DNA of 64,000 bases from assembly GCA_012934845.2 (NCBI GenBank), contig WNNJ02003016.1, positions 85,985 through 149,984 of the forward strand, given 5' to 3'. The translations under genes and the position numbers were made by a program. Below the pieces are notes generated by a model. The model had not been told where the DNA came from. It saw nothing but the letters and a program-made list of their open reading frames with translations, and made no database searches. This document shows positions 42,257 to 52,591 of the stretch, one piece after another; within the stretch, counting starts at the first letter, position 1; each line of letters opens with the position of its first letter. The stretch comes from Pomphorhynchus laevis. Taxonomy: Eukaryota; Acanthocephala; Palaeacanthocephala; Echinorhynchida; Pomphorhynchidae.

Positions 42257-43570
42257 ATGAATGTAGATAGTGAAAAGAAGGAGCGTGTGCAGCTAAGAGT
42301 GTACAATAGCTTTACGGAAGTCCGAGAGAAACTAAGTATCAATGAAGAGAGCAAGCATTGCAAAGTGACTTTACCTGAGGAGCTGTTTCAACAAGTTATC
42401 GCTCACAGCATAGAGGTAGAATGTGACGAATGCAGATTTCAAACAGTAACGAAAAAGTCAATAAATCTAGAGGGACGGACCGTGTACGTAAGAAGAAAGG
42501 GGGCAGGCATTTCAAATCCAGAAGAAATCAGAAAGGCTGTATTACTCAGAGGTAAAGATTGGCTTGTTAAAGACTTGGAGACACAGCGCTTCTACAATGT
42601 CGCAAGACATGAACTTGAATTCGATGACATGCCGACTGAAAATGTTTACGATGTGGAATTTTTCTTCGATAAAAGTTGCAAGCAAACAGATACAACCTTA
42701 AGGTATCAGCTTAGAACAGTTAAATGGAAACCAAAATATGAACTTAGCATTATCGATGATAGCGATTCTAAAGATATTAGTAAAACAAGCATTCAAGCAA
42801 AACTGAAATGTATTGCTGTTTTAGACAACGATTCTCCGACGAATTATATCGTAGAAAAAGCAGAATTATTCGGAGGACAAGTAATTTCGAAAAGGCCTAC
42901 GCCAATACTTATGCGTAGAGCATACCCAGCTAGCAGGCGATTTCAGCAATCTGATGACGTAGGTATACCGCAATCAAATTACGAAAGTACAGAAATTAGT
43001 GGCATATATATGTACGAATTATTAAATCAATTTTTAATGAACGCTTACAGTAGCTCGTATATAGAGTTTATGCGTCCAAAGATCGAAGTTGAGGAGCTTT
43101 CAGTAATACAATTGACTAATCCCACAAACGATTCAAGACCAATGAATCGCATGTACACACTCGTAACAGATGAATTTCTACCTGCGGGGTACATAAGCAT
43201 TCGTCAGAGTGATAGAATAATTGGTGGTCACGACCTTCAAGATTTACCGGCTAGAGAAAAACGAGAAATTAGTCTAGGTCAGGATTCCGCTGCTGTCTAT
43301 AAAAGAGAAGAAAAACTTATTTCACAGAGCAAAAAACAGACGGTACTTTCGGTAAGTTTGGAGTTAATTAACAATCACACAAAAGCAAGACGATTCAGAT
43401 ATCGTGAAGTATTCGTTTTGCATAGAATGAACGTAATATATGAAATCCGTGATGATCCTCATATGAAACTTATCGAACGAGGATTGGAAATTAATATTGA
43501 TGTACCAGCGAATGGATCTTCACATTTCGAGTACAGTCTTACGAAAGTTGAAATCGATTTGAAAACATAG
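42257..43570 (+). CDS. DUF4139-family protein, intact single exon
   Basis: The ORF encodes 437 residues from ATG 42257; an in-frame GTG at 42221 gives 12 more but is an unlikely start in an animal. N-terminal RVYNSFTEVREKL (residues 14-26) fits the family's opening strand (L.IYN....VRE). Residues 149-163 (RYQLRTVKWKPKYEL) and 202-207 (AELFGG) match the start of DUF4139 (YL...W.P.Y.L, then A.L..G). The C-terminus has LPAG (308-311), a DRIIGG...LP..EK.EISLG run and a final DVPANG...EYSLT, again as in bacterial and eukaryotic DUF4139 proteins. No signal peptide or membrane segment is evident; it is probably cytosolic. The molecular function of the family is unknown. No intron is seen, and all neighbours are LINE scraps. 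Confidence 0.8.
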   Translation: MNVDSEKKERVQLRVYNSFTEVREKLSINEESKHCKVTLPEELFQQVIAHSIEVECDECRFQTVTKKSINLEGRTVYVRRKGAGISNPEEIRKAVLLRGKDWLVKDLETQRFYNVARHELEFDDMPTENVYDVEFFFDKSCKQTDTTLRYQLRTVKWKPKYELSIIDDSDSKDISKTSIQAKLKCIAVLDNDSPTNYIVEKAELFGGQVISKRPTPILMRRAYPASRRFQQSDDVGIPQSNYESTEISGIYMYELLNQFLMNAYSSSYIEFMRPKIEVEELSVIQLTNPTNDSRPMNRMYTLVTDEFLPAGYISIRQSDRIIGGHDLQDLPAREKREISLGQDSAAVYKREEKLISQSKKQTVLSVSLELINNHTKARRFRYREVFVLHRMNVIYEIRDDPHMKLIERGLEINIDVPANGSSHFEYSLTKVEIDLKT

Positions 43571-43717
43571 GAGTATTTTTTGTGGGATATTATATTCTGC
43601 TATTGCTCTTTATTAGATTAAAACATTATTTTATTTGCTCTTTATTAGATTAAAACAGCTTCTTCAGTTTTACTCTTTGTAGTTTAAGCTATTCCTTCTG
43701 CGTATCATGAACACTTA

Positions 43718-43723
43718 AATAAA
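43718..43723 (+). terminator. Candidate poly(A) signal of the DUF4139 gene
   Basis: AATAAA lies about 148 nt after the stop codon, on the gene strand. Confidence 0.4.
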
Positions 43724-43829
43724 ATTAATTTTATATAAACTTTAGTTATTATTTAATATTATTAATCTTTGAAAATGATAAAATAGAGTGATGCGACTAT
43801 AAATAATTTAGCAATTCTATTGAATTATT

Positions 43830-43955
43830 GAGCTTTGGAACAACCTTGATGCAGACACCGTTGGATGCAGTTCACTTAATACTTTTAAAAGAAGACTACG
43901 AATGGATCAAGCAATATTTCGTGCTGCATTTTCTTATTTTAATAACTAATTAATT
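43830..43955 (+). pseudogene. LINE C-terminal scrap
   Basis: Reads LWNNLDADTVGCSSLNTFKRRLR, the WN.L.....S...FK..L signature that ends CR1/L2-group LINE proteins. Nothing else of the element remains. Confidence 0.55.
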
Positions 43956-44142
43956 TATTTACGAACTTATTGTGAGCCAGCTATTTGAGCTAATGCTCGT
44001 ATGTTGTTGAATGTATAATAATTATTCAAGAATGGTACCGTGTGGAATGCCAGCTGTGAGTTGGTAAGAACTATAGAGTACATCATAAAGACCCACGGAA
44101 TAATTTTGTGCGTATAAGAATGATCTAGTCCAACGAACAACA

Positions 44143-44331
44143 CAAAACAAGACAAGGAAAACCAGCGCCTATCTCGTCAGCCCTGCTATGTAATACCACC
44201 TAACATGAGGTGATATCCATCCTTCGCATTTAATTTCGGCTCGAGATCACAGAAGAACAGTGATTCAAGAATCTGCCGTTATAAGGCTTGTTGTCGATGA
44301 GCATGGCGCTGGTTTTCCTTGTTTTGTTTTG
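44143..44331. repeat. 27-bp inverted repeat pair
   Basis: 44143-44169 and 44305-44331 are complementary at 26 of 27 positions (GGCGCTGGTTTTCCTTGT core), 135 bp apart. They could be terminal repeats of a tiny element. Confidence 0.5.
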
Positions 44332-44382
44332 ACATTTTTTATGTTGACGTGTACACTTTTGTGCCTTTATTAACATTTCAGA

Positions 44383-44555
44383 TTGCGAAGATGATGCCAG
44401 CTAGGCATCGAAATATCCAATTAAACAAATTTTGCGATGGTTTTTGCCAGCTTTCAAATTTAAATGTTATCACACCGTCGCATTCCTCATTGAAATTCAA
44501 TTTAATTTTAAGAGTAATTGACGGAAGGCCATCAGTGGCGGATGTCGTTATTTAA
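44383..44555 (+). CDS. Possible terminal exon, no recognised family
   Basis: After an AACATTTCAG acceptor-like string the frame reads IAKMMPARHRNIQLNK... to VADVVI and a TAA stop, with AATAAA at about 44571. Composition looks coding (even use of residues, no low-complexity bias). No upstream exon was identified and no family was recognised, so this may be chance. Confidence 0.22.
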
Positions 44556-44934
44556 TAACAACATTTGCTCAATAAATTGATATTTAATATTATTCATCTT
44601 AGAAAAAATAAAATAAACTGATGTAACTATAAATAATTTAGCGATTGTTAGATAATTTCGATTGTCTTTTTGGGACGGAATAAATGGAAAGTGTTTATTA
44701 ATTTTTGCATCAAATTGTTATGTTATCAATGATATTTTACATAATTAGTTTCTATGACAAACATTTATTATTACTATAGACCACTAAGACAGCGCGCAGG
44801 CTCATACAAGGGCATCACAATATGTAAAAAGGAAATATAAAGTAAGTAAAAACAAAAAAGTAAACGAAACACCAAAGCCCGTTCATATCGTCATTCAAAT
44901 TGTTTTTAAGATATTTAAAAGTACTCCGATTAGT

Positions 44935-46440
44935 TTCGAATCTCGGATAAGTTAAAATTTGGAAAAGAAAAGAGTTGGTTGTCAGCCTTCTAATAAGTCC
45001 GAGGATTTTAATATGTAACAGAAAGCGGGCGAAACTAAAATGGATGGAATTGGGATTTATGAAGGAAGGATTTTGTAGCTGATTTTCTATGCGAAAGTCA
45101 CGTTGTGCGCCTAGCACATATTCAATGCATAAATAAACATCCATCAAAAATCACCAGTCCCGATCTTAAACGATCATCATGATCTAATATTAAATAATCT
45201 ATGATAAGCATACCGGAGAGCATCTCGGACAATGCAGTTTATGGAGATCATGATGGGTTGTATCATATCCTATGTTATGTGAAATCTGATAATATTGGAT
45301 TCGCAGCCTAGCAATGTATTCGCAGCCAAGCAATGTATGGAGAGTGACATATCGAATCTAGAATGAGTCAAATTTCGGAAGGGGAAGAGTTGGTAGTCAG
45401 CCTTCGGATTAACCCGGGGCTACCATGGGAGTCATTAAGGATTCTATAGCTTGTTTTCAATGAGGAAGTCACCTTGTGTAACCTAGTAATCTTTTAATAA
45501 ATAAGCACTAATCACATAATTAACAATCTCCATTACAATCGATCTTCCTGATCATATACTAAACCATCTATGATAAGCATGTCTGAAATAATCTCGGGCA
45601 ATGCAGTTTATGGCAAACATGATAGGTTTCATATGTGATGTGAAATCTGATAATCCTGGATTCAAAGTCTAGCGGTCGTGAGCGCAAGCCAAGTAAGAAA
45701 AGCGACAGCTTGAATCTCAAATGAGTCAAATTTCAAAAAGGAGAATAGTTAATAATCAGCCTTCTGATGAACCCGGGGCTACGAATATCGTAGAAATCGA
45801 ACGAAACCAACACAGCTGTGGGAATGGTGCAGTTAGTAGTCAGGGTGTATTGAATTTGAAGTCATGGAGGATTCTGTAGCTTATTTTGAATGCGAAAGTT
45901 ACTTTGTGAGACATCAACTACTCAATAAATAAATAAGCATCCATTTCAGAATCAGTAGTCCCCATTACAATCGATCTTCATGATCTCCTACTAAACATCT
46001 ATGATAATCACCAGTCACTAATTGCAATCGATCTTCATGATCTAATACTAAACAATATATGATAAGTATGTCACAGATCATCTTGAACACTGCAGTTTAT
46101 GTCGAACAAGATAAAAGGTTTCATATGTGATGTGACCTCTGATAATCTTGAATTCGTAGCCTAGCAGTCACGAGCTCGAACAATGTACGTAGATTGATAT
46201 ATCGAATATCGAATTAGTCCAATTTCAGAAAGGAGAAGAATTGGTAGTCATCATTCTGATGAACCCAGGGGCTACCAACATGTGGCATAAAGCAAGCGAA
46301 ATGAAAACGGTTGTGGTAATAGTGCCGTTAGTAGTCAGGATGTATGGAATTGTAAACCATAAAGGAAGGCTTCTGTAGCTGGTTTTCAATGCGAAAATCA
46401 CCTTGTGTGACCTAGCAACTATTCAATTATATATATTATT
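44935..46440. repeat. Degenerate tandem (satellite-like) array, about four units
   Basis: Shared landmarks recur in the same order: GAGTTGGTWGTCAGCCTTC-like at 44972, 45387, 45748 and 46240; CCCGGGGCTAC; GATTCTGTAGCTGGTTTTC-like; CACCTTGTGTGACCTAGC-like; CATGATCTAATACTAAAC; and CAATGCAGTTTATGG. Unit length varies from about 360 to 490 bp because of indels. Divergence between units is substantial, so the array is old. A 110-codon minus-strand frame at its left edge is not supported. Confidence 0.75.
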
Positions 46441-46544
46441 TTGTTTATTTATATTTTATTTAATTACGTAAGGAAACGTAGTAATCCGTAACCATGATTA
46501 TTTGATTTTCTGTTTTATCTAATTATTTGATTTTATTCCTTTAT

Positions 46545-46657
46545 CACATTCAGATACATCCTCCGTTTCTATTTTCTCGACACATGACTTTGATTTTTTG
46601 CTATGGTAAGGTAAGCGTGCGCCAGCACGCATTTGCCACGTAAAAATAAATCATAGT
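46545..46657 (+). pseudogene. L2-like LINE tail
   Basis: Matches 57300-57425 (TCATTTCGACACATGA-like text, then AAGCGTGCGCC.GCACGC hairpin, CATTTGCCACGTAAAAATAA). Only the last ~110 bp of the element is present. Confidence 0.65.
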
Positions 46658-46889
46658 TTTTTATTTAATCTGAATCTCAATCGCTAAGCTAATTGCGTTT
46701 TTAAAATGTTCCACACTAAGCGTCTAAAGTATCCTCTATTCATCAATGCTTCCAGCAAGTATTTTAAAGGAACTAATCTTTTTGAAATTGTGTTACAAAG
46801 CATTATTATAAGTCTGGTTTAATTCTGGATCATATTAAGTTTTAAGCAACTTGTTAAGAGCTATAGCTCATAATAATACAATAATTTAT
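46658..46889. other. Spacer between opposed L2-like tails
   Basis: About 230 bp, AT-rich, no features recognised. Confidence 0.35.
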
Positions 46890-47250
46890 TTAACGTGGCA
46901 AATGCGTGCAAAATGCACGCTTACATGACCACTAACAAACAAAAAAAGAACATCAAAGGTCACAGGTAATTAGTTAATTGTTGAAATAAAATTGGATTTG
47001 GCGTTTGAAGTACGGCATAGATGTTGATTGGCGGATATGAATAGGCAGTTGATTCCACAAGAGAGGAGCAGCCACAACGAAGGAGCGGAAGCCAAAAGAG
47101 ATAGAGTAGATTTGGACATGTAAAAGAAGGAAATTACGGGAACGCAGAGCACAATACACAGTACGAGAATTGTCGAGAAAAGGAAGGTTGAGAAATGAAG
47201 GGGTATGAGAAGTTATAAGGCGAAAAGCAATGATAAGAAGACGACATGAT
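46890..47250 (-). pseudogene. L2-like LINE C-terminus and tail
   Basis: The minus strand encodes FLLLHVQIYSISFGFRSFVV then AAPLLWNQLPIHIRQSTSMP and FKRQIQFYFNN, the CR1/L2 C-terminal signature, followed by the GTGGTCATGTAAGCGTGC-like tail. The 5' part is lost at about 47250, where it joins the 3' end of the next LINE. Confidence 0.78.
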
Positions 47251-47397
47251 GATACCTACTTTATTATTAGTATTACAAGTTATAGCCAAATGGCTGTTTT
47301 AACTGGCGAAAAGCAATGATAAGAAGACGACATCATGATGACACCTACTTTATTATTATTAGTATTACAGGTTATAGCCAAATGGCTGTTTTAACTG
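47221..47397. repeat. Tandem ~88-bp duplication across a LINE-LINE junction
   Basis: Each unit has GGCGAAAAGCAATGATAAGA (L2-like coding sequence) followed by TTATTATTAGTATTACA and GTTATAGCCAAATGGCTGTT (3' end of the CR1-type LINE). The duplicated unit thus spans the border of two elements and must have formed after they were joined. Confidence 0.75.
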
Positions 47398-47673
47398 ATC
47401 ACATAGGAAAATATGAAAAAAAAGAAAAGAAAAAAAAGTAAGTAGCGGTTACATAATATTGTATACATCCGGAATGCCATGATCGTTAATCCACTGACGA
47501 AGTTGAACTTTAAATTGAGAGAAGTCCTTTGTACATGCTATTTCTCCTGACAACGTGTTCTAGGCGTTTAATGCTCGATGTGAGAGCCTAGCCAAACTTA
47601 CTACTTTACCGTGGGGAAACTTAAATAGTTTCAACGGATGGCCACGACGCGTCTGAGAACAAACTTTAACATA

Positions 47674-49025
47674 TCATGAGGGAAAACCATCTATCCCATT
47701 AACCATTCGCCATAATGCAACAAGGTTAAGGTCTTCCTGCAGGGAAATGACAAGCGGATCAATATCATCTACAGACCATAGTTTGAGGTCGTCAGCAAAA
47801 TCAAGACAGGGACTCTTAATCCGCAGCAACAAATCGTTAAGGAACACAGTAAACAGCAGAGGTTCTAGTACGGTACCCTGCGGAACACCACAGTAAACGC
47901 GTCTGGGAGTGAAAAGATGGGTGCCAACTCTCACCCTAAAGAATCGATTACGTAGGAAATCTTGAATCCACTTACACAACATTACAGGAATGCCGTAGTT
48001 AAATAGTAATGCTACCAAGATATCATGCGGCACCCGATCGAATGCTCTTGAAAAGTCAATGAATACCACATTGATTGATTGGCCGCGACTGACCGCCTCA
48101 ACCCACATTTCGCGTGAAGTCAAGAAGTTTGTTAAGCAGGAACGAGCAGGGGGAAACCGTGTTGAGAAGACGACATTATTCCGAGTTCCCTCAAGTGATG
48201 CCTGATCCGGGTGGCGATCAACTTTTCAAGCACTTTGCATAGAGAACTAGTCAGGCTGATTGGTCTATAGTCAGTACAAGTCGTTGCAATGGTTTCTTTT
48301 GGGATCGGAACTACGATGGCAGTTTTCCAGACTTCAGGAACACATCCACTGGTCAAACTGTTCTCAAAAATAGCAAGAAGGGAAGGAGCCAAATATCTAG
48401 ATAAATTCTTCAAGAGAAACGGAGAAATGTCATCAGGGCCAGTAGAGCTAAATGGGTCAAGCTGATCAAGCTGACTTACAATCTCACTAATCGTTACTGG
48501 AAGAAAACGCGAAGATTGCTCTAATGCTACACCATGCGAAGTGATAGAAGCTCTATGTGAATTATTTGTCGGTAGCGAAAAAGACTTAGCAAGGCATTCC
48601 ACAATACCACTCTGAGAAGTTATCATACATCCCTCCGCATTAAGCGCATACTTGATTTCTGTGTTAAGGGTTCTGTTGCGACGAATATAAGCCCAGAATA
48701 GTTTTGGATTTCGAGTTACATTATTAGCGATAGACGATTCGAATGCACATCGTTTTGTTGCTTTCACTCTAGTACAAAGATTTCGAACATATTTATATCT
48801 GGCAGAGAAACTAGAGTCAGAACGCTGAAGCTTCCATAAACAATTTCTTGAACTTATTAGTTGTCTGACGTTGGAATCTATCCATGCAGGTGACTTAGCA
48901 GCATAAGAGGATTCGCGCATAGGGGCAAGAATATCAGATAATTTATGTAGGTAATCAGTGATCATATTCAATGATAGCTTGTCCGTGTTCATGAAAGTAC
49001 ACGGGAATTGGTTGTAAACTCTCAA
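47674..49025 (-). pseudogene. CR1-type ORF2 reverse transcriptase
   Basis: From 49025 the frame has RRNRTLNTEIKYALN, FSSTGPDDISPFLLKNL, WKTAIVVPIPK, DYRPISLTSSLCKVLEKLI and SSQHGF. After a shift near 48125 it continues with FIDFSRAFDRVPHD, GVPQGTVLEPLLF and LDFADDLKLW (FADD). These are the RT motifs in correct order. Confidence 0.85.
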
Positions 49026-49031
49026 AACATC

Positions 49032-50018
49032 TTATCTTCTCACTTTCGACCAATGACGTTTGGAAGTTTTTGAGCAAGGTGGACAGAATCTGGAATAAGG
49101 GACAGCCGTCAAGGAGAGCAAGCAGTGGTCACTACTTCCTAATGGAGGGAGATGATCAACTTTGATTATGTCTCCTACATATCTGGAAAACACTAGATCA
49201 AGTACCGAATCCGATCTTGAAGTTAAGCAAGTTGGTTCTTGTACGTGCTGAATCAGCATGAGTTCCTCAGCTAGGAACTCAGATATTTCCCTTTCCGTGG
49301 AACTACCATCAGAAAAGACATAGTCTGACCATCTAGATCGTGGAAGATTAAAATCGCCCAAAAGAATAAAGTGAGGGGAGGAACATACCGATTGTAAAAT
49401 AAGTTTTAGTTGATCAGTGTCTGCAATTACTGACGGAGATCGATACACGACGCAAAAATTCATACTGGTCGCCGAGTAATCAATACGGAAGCATAGAGTC
49501 TCAAACGACCCACAAGGGTCACAAATATTCAACACCTCAGATACGAGGAAATTTTCTCTGACATATGCGGCGACACCGCCACCTCGCCTACCTGATATCC
49601 TGTCGCTTCGTAGAAGGCGAAATCCAGGAATGTTCACAGTGGAATCGACAATATATTGATGCAACCAGGATTCAGCAACGCAGAAAATGTCATACGAATG
49701 AGAAAGCATGTGATACTTCAACTCCACTATTTGAGCAGGCAAACTACGAAGATTAGAATACCCAATCGATAAATAGCGTGTGGGTTGTGGTAAGGGATTA
49801 CTAGGAACGGTGAATAATTTGTTGAATGAAACTAAGTGTCCCAGATCAGAATTGAAACTAACGCTATCCAAGAGTTGCGATGAATGACTGTTGAAACTAC
49901 CTTTTCCAGACGAACTAGCAAGATTTGAACTGGATACTGCTAAGTGACGCTGTTGATCGTTATGGCATTCCAACGAACTACTGGGCGCCAACTGACAACG
50001 TGAAAATTTCGTATGCAT
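49032..50018 (-). pseudogene. CR1-type ORF2 endonuclease domain
   Basis: An apurinic-type endonuclease with YSNLRSL, DIFCVAESWLH (catalytic E), GRRGGGVAAYV, FILLGDFNLPRSRW and LGSSDHCLLSL (the SDH motif). A long Ser-rich lead (about 85 residues) comes before it. The frame is lost at 49032, just after the domain. Confidence 0.85.
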
Positions 50019-50326
50019 AAGTTCGTTTCACCTTCAGATAGCCGGTTTCGTAATTCTGTTTTTGCTTCTTTTAACTTTAAATGATCTTCGAAACTCAGAT
50101 CATTAAGAATACGATGTGGATAATCTTTAAGCCGAACACCACGTTTGAGCAAAAGGTCTGCATGTTTTGCGGAAGATAATACAACTTTCAACAATCTTGG
50201 TTTCTCTACCACCTTTTTTCCAAGTCGAAACAACTTTGTAACCTTTAGAGTAGAAACTAGCTTCTCATCACCTTCTAAGAGTAACTGACAGAATACAGTA
50301 CGGAGGCTGGACACATCGTCATTCAT
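49940..50326 (-). pseudogene. CR1-type ORF1, C-terminal part (RNA-binding-like)
   Basis: The 128-residue frame reads VTKLFRLGKKVVEKPRLLKV, DYPHRILNDLSFEDHLKLKE and NLCIRNFHVVSW, the RRM-like second half of LINE ORF1 proteins. A homologous frame is found at 54884-55301. It overlaps the start of ORF2 (ATG at 50018) by 79 nt in another frame. The N-terminal half is not recognisable upstream. Confidence 0.6.
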
Positions 50327-50330
50327 ACGT

Positions 50331-50839
50331 GTTTATAAGTTACTGGCCTTTGATTCAGGGATACCACTAAATAGGATATTGCAAGACCTATCTGGATGAA
50401 AACGGTAGTTTGTGGAAGGAGCGTTGTCCAAAGAAATGTTCTGATCATTGGAAGGTAAATAATTTCCTTTTTAAAAAAATATATGTGCAAGCATGACCTC
50501 TCACAAATAATTACATGTTCAACTCGTTTATCCAAAATTTCCTGTATTAGATTTTATTCTAACCAGTTTTATCTATTTAATTAACATGCTTTATGCTAGG
50601 CGTCGATTACTATCAGTGATAAAATACGACAAGTAGCGTAGAGGCAAGGTGGACTAATTTTTCGGTATTAATCATGCAATAATAAAGGTAATATAAACGG
50701 AATTTGGATTTGATTTCTGTCGTATAAAAGTCTGATAAGTAGAATATTCTTAGACGGTTTTTATAAGAACTATTGTTCCTACTTACATTGTAGCACCCTC
50801 ATCGCGGTTCTTTGCTCAGTTAATTGGCTCATAAAAGAA
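50331..50839. other. No gene recognised
   Basis: Possibly the 5' region of the preceding LINE near its left edge; otherwise AT-rich and unassigned. Confidence 0.3.
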
Positions 50840-51400
50840 CGATGGACGCCTAGATTCGGTTTCTTCAAAATAAACTTGCGCGAACGCATGTAATCTCCTG
50901 GAACTCTTTTCTCGTCTCCCTGTCTCACCTGCCGAAGTTTCATCTGTCATCATGTCCTAACCCAACAAAACCTAACCTGCGATCCCCAACCTACCCACAT
51001 ACTTAAATCCATATACTCATCGATATCCCCATTCCTCACCACCTTGTTTAATTCGTCCATCCGCAGTCGTATCTATCCTTCAAATTGGAAATCCGGCATC
51101 ACTCGTCCCTTCCTTCAAAAGCAATCGCTTGACTCCTCACTTCCTTTTAGCTATCACCCCATTTCACTTCTCGCTACTCTTTCCAAGCTCTTAAAGATCC
51201 TTATATTAATACAGATCAACGTTTATCTCTCTTCATCCAATCTGTACCCTACTTTCCAATCCGCTTTCTGCTCTAATCACTCCACAGAAATTGCATGCAT
51301 CAAAGTTTACAACGACTTACTCATTTCTCGAGACAAGGCTCTATATAGTGTTCTCATCTCCCTACACGTCTCCTCCGCCTTCGATCTGGTTAATGTTTTT
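50840..51400 (+). pseudogene. L2-like LINE, N-terminal RT fragment
   Basis: Reads YPSNWKSGITRPFLQKQSLD, SYHPISLLATLSKLLKILIL, FQSAFCSNHSTEIACIKVYN and SSAFDLV, the fingers region of the same L2-like RT that is found at 36356-36676. It stops before the catalytic core. Confidence 0.7.
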
Positions 51401-51404
51401 AAGG

Positions 51405-51974
51405 ATGGTCCGCATAGCAATTCGATCTGGTTAAGAGCGTAAGCCTCAGACAATTAAGCAGTGTCGGAAACGCCTTTATTCACAATGTCACACAGGCAAC
51501 CGAAACGACCAGTGTGTACCTCATTCTACTGATGAGTGTTGCCGGGTACTCATCATTTCGATGCTGAAGTGGTCGTCTAGAAGTGACATGGTGATTGAAA
51601 GTCGTGAATCGAAGTCCAGTCTATCAAGCAACACCATTTAGTATAAATGCCGTATTTCGTAAGAAATCCTGGACCGTTCTTTACTCAGCACATCCGTGCA
51701 CTACTATTATATATATTTGTAGTAACAAAAACTGCAGAAAAACTCGATTTATTATTTATTTGTATATAATATTTATATACAAATAAATTATTTGTATATA
51801 AATTATATAATTATTTATATATAATGTTTATTTGGAGAGATAATATTTATTTGACAAAAAGAGTTCATTGAAAAGGACCCCAGCTGTGAGAAAAACACCC
51901 ACAACTATTATATATATACAAAAGCCAAAATGCTATTCAGGCAGAGTCCGAAAAAAAAGCAAATGGTCAGTCAA
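51405..51974. other. Possible tRNA-derived short repeat, then AT-rich DNA
   Basis: 51410-51650 has an A-box-like TGGTTAAGAGCG (51428-51439) and a weak B-box-like TCGAAGTCC (51607-51620), more GC-rich than its surroundings. The spacing is too long for a simple tRNA. 51730-51850 is a TTTATATATA-type simple sequence. Confidence 0.25.
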
Positions 51975-51979
51975 CGTAG

Positions 51980-52570
51980 CTAATTAGGGTATTCCAGTGG
52001 TAGTGTTGAATGGCGGCATTGTTCACGTATCCATTTGTAGCATCGTGATTTAAACGTTCTCAAACTGGGGGCTGCAACGACTTCCTCAGGCAACGAATTC
52101 CACATGTTAATTCCTCTCCTCGAGAGTCTATACACTTTTGGTAATCTGCCAAATCCAAATTTATACAAGACTCTGCTATGTCCCCGCAACTGATCTACCC
52201 GCCTAGTGATTACATCGGTGGGATAACCTACCACATCATTCGACATATGCCATAGACATAACATTTCCAAGGATATGAACCTCTCACGTACCGACAACAT
52301 CCCAATACGACTTAGACGTACATAATAGTCAATACCACTTAAGCCAATACAGAGCCTCGATCCGCGCCTAAGAATAGACTCCAGGTCTAATAGTTCTTGC
52401 TTAGTGACAGGGAAACAAGCCTGAATGCAGTACTCCAAGTGTGGCCTGACAAAGGAGATGAATAACCTCTTGAACATATGACAGCTTAACCTGATGAATG
52501 CATTTTTAATACAATATAACGCCCTAGTAGCTTTACCTAGAAAGAAGTCGGTGTTCAACTTTGTTTTCAA
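51980..52570 (-). pseudogene. CR1-type ORF2 C-terminal domain
   Basis: A 196-residue open frame: KATRALYCIKNAFIRLS, FVRPHLEYCIQACFP, LRRGSRLCIGL, SVRERFISLEMLCLW, and RRGINMWNSLPEEVVAAPSL ending in FKSRCYKWI. The WN.LP....S...FK signature closes CR1-group ORF2 proteins. The frame is unbroken through the stop at 51980. Confidence 0.87.
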
Positions 52571-52591
52571 GGATCTATGGACAATAATCCC

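Larger units (their letters stand above)
47398..50330 (-). mobile_element. CR1-type LINE, nearly full length, inactive
   Basis: The element includes the end of ORF1, the endonuclease, the RT, and a C-terminal domain to a 3' end near 47440 (C-terminus LRQWINDHGIPDVYN near 47520-47460). Between the RT and that C-terminus part of the thumb is missing. Separate entries describe the parts. Three or more frame changes are present. Its 3' end is an A/T-rich tail with short repeats rather than long poly(A). Confidence 0.85.

Noticed and set aside
42079-42363. 94-codon minus-strand hydrophobic ORF over the DUF4139 start
   Set aside because: It is antisense to the conserved coding start of the DUF4139 protein and has no motif.
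44815-45147. 110-codon minus-strand ORF
   Set aside because: It lies across the left edge of the satellite-like array and is not open in the other units.
51428-51620. tRNA gene or tRNA-derived SINE
   Set aside because: A-box-like and B-box-like strings are about 180 bp apart and no cloverleaf can be drawn; kept only as a low-confidence note.
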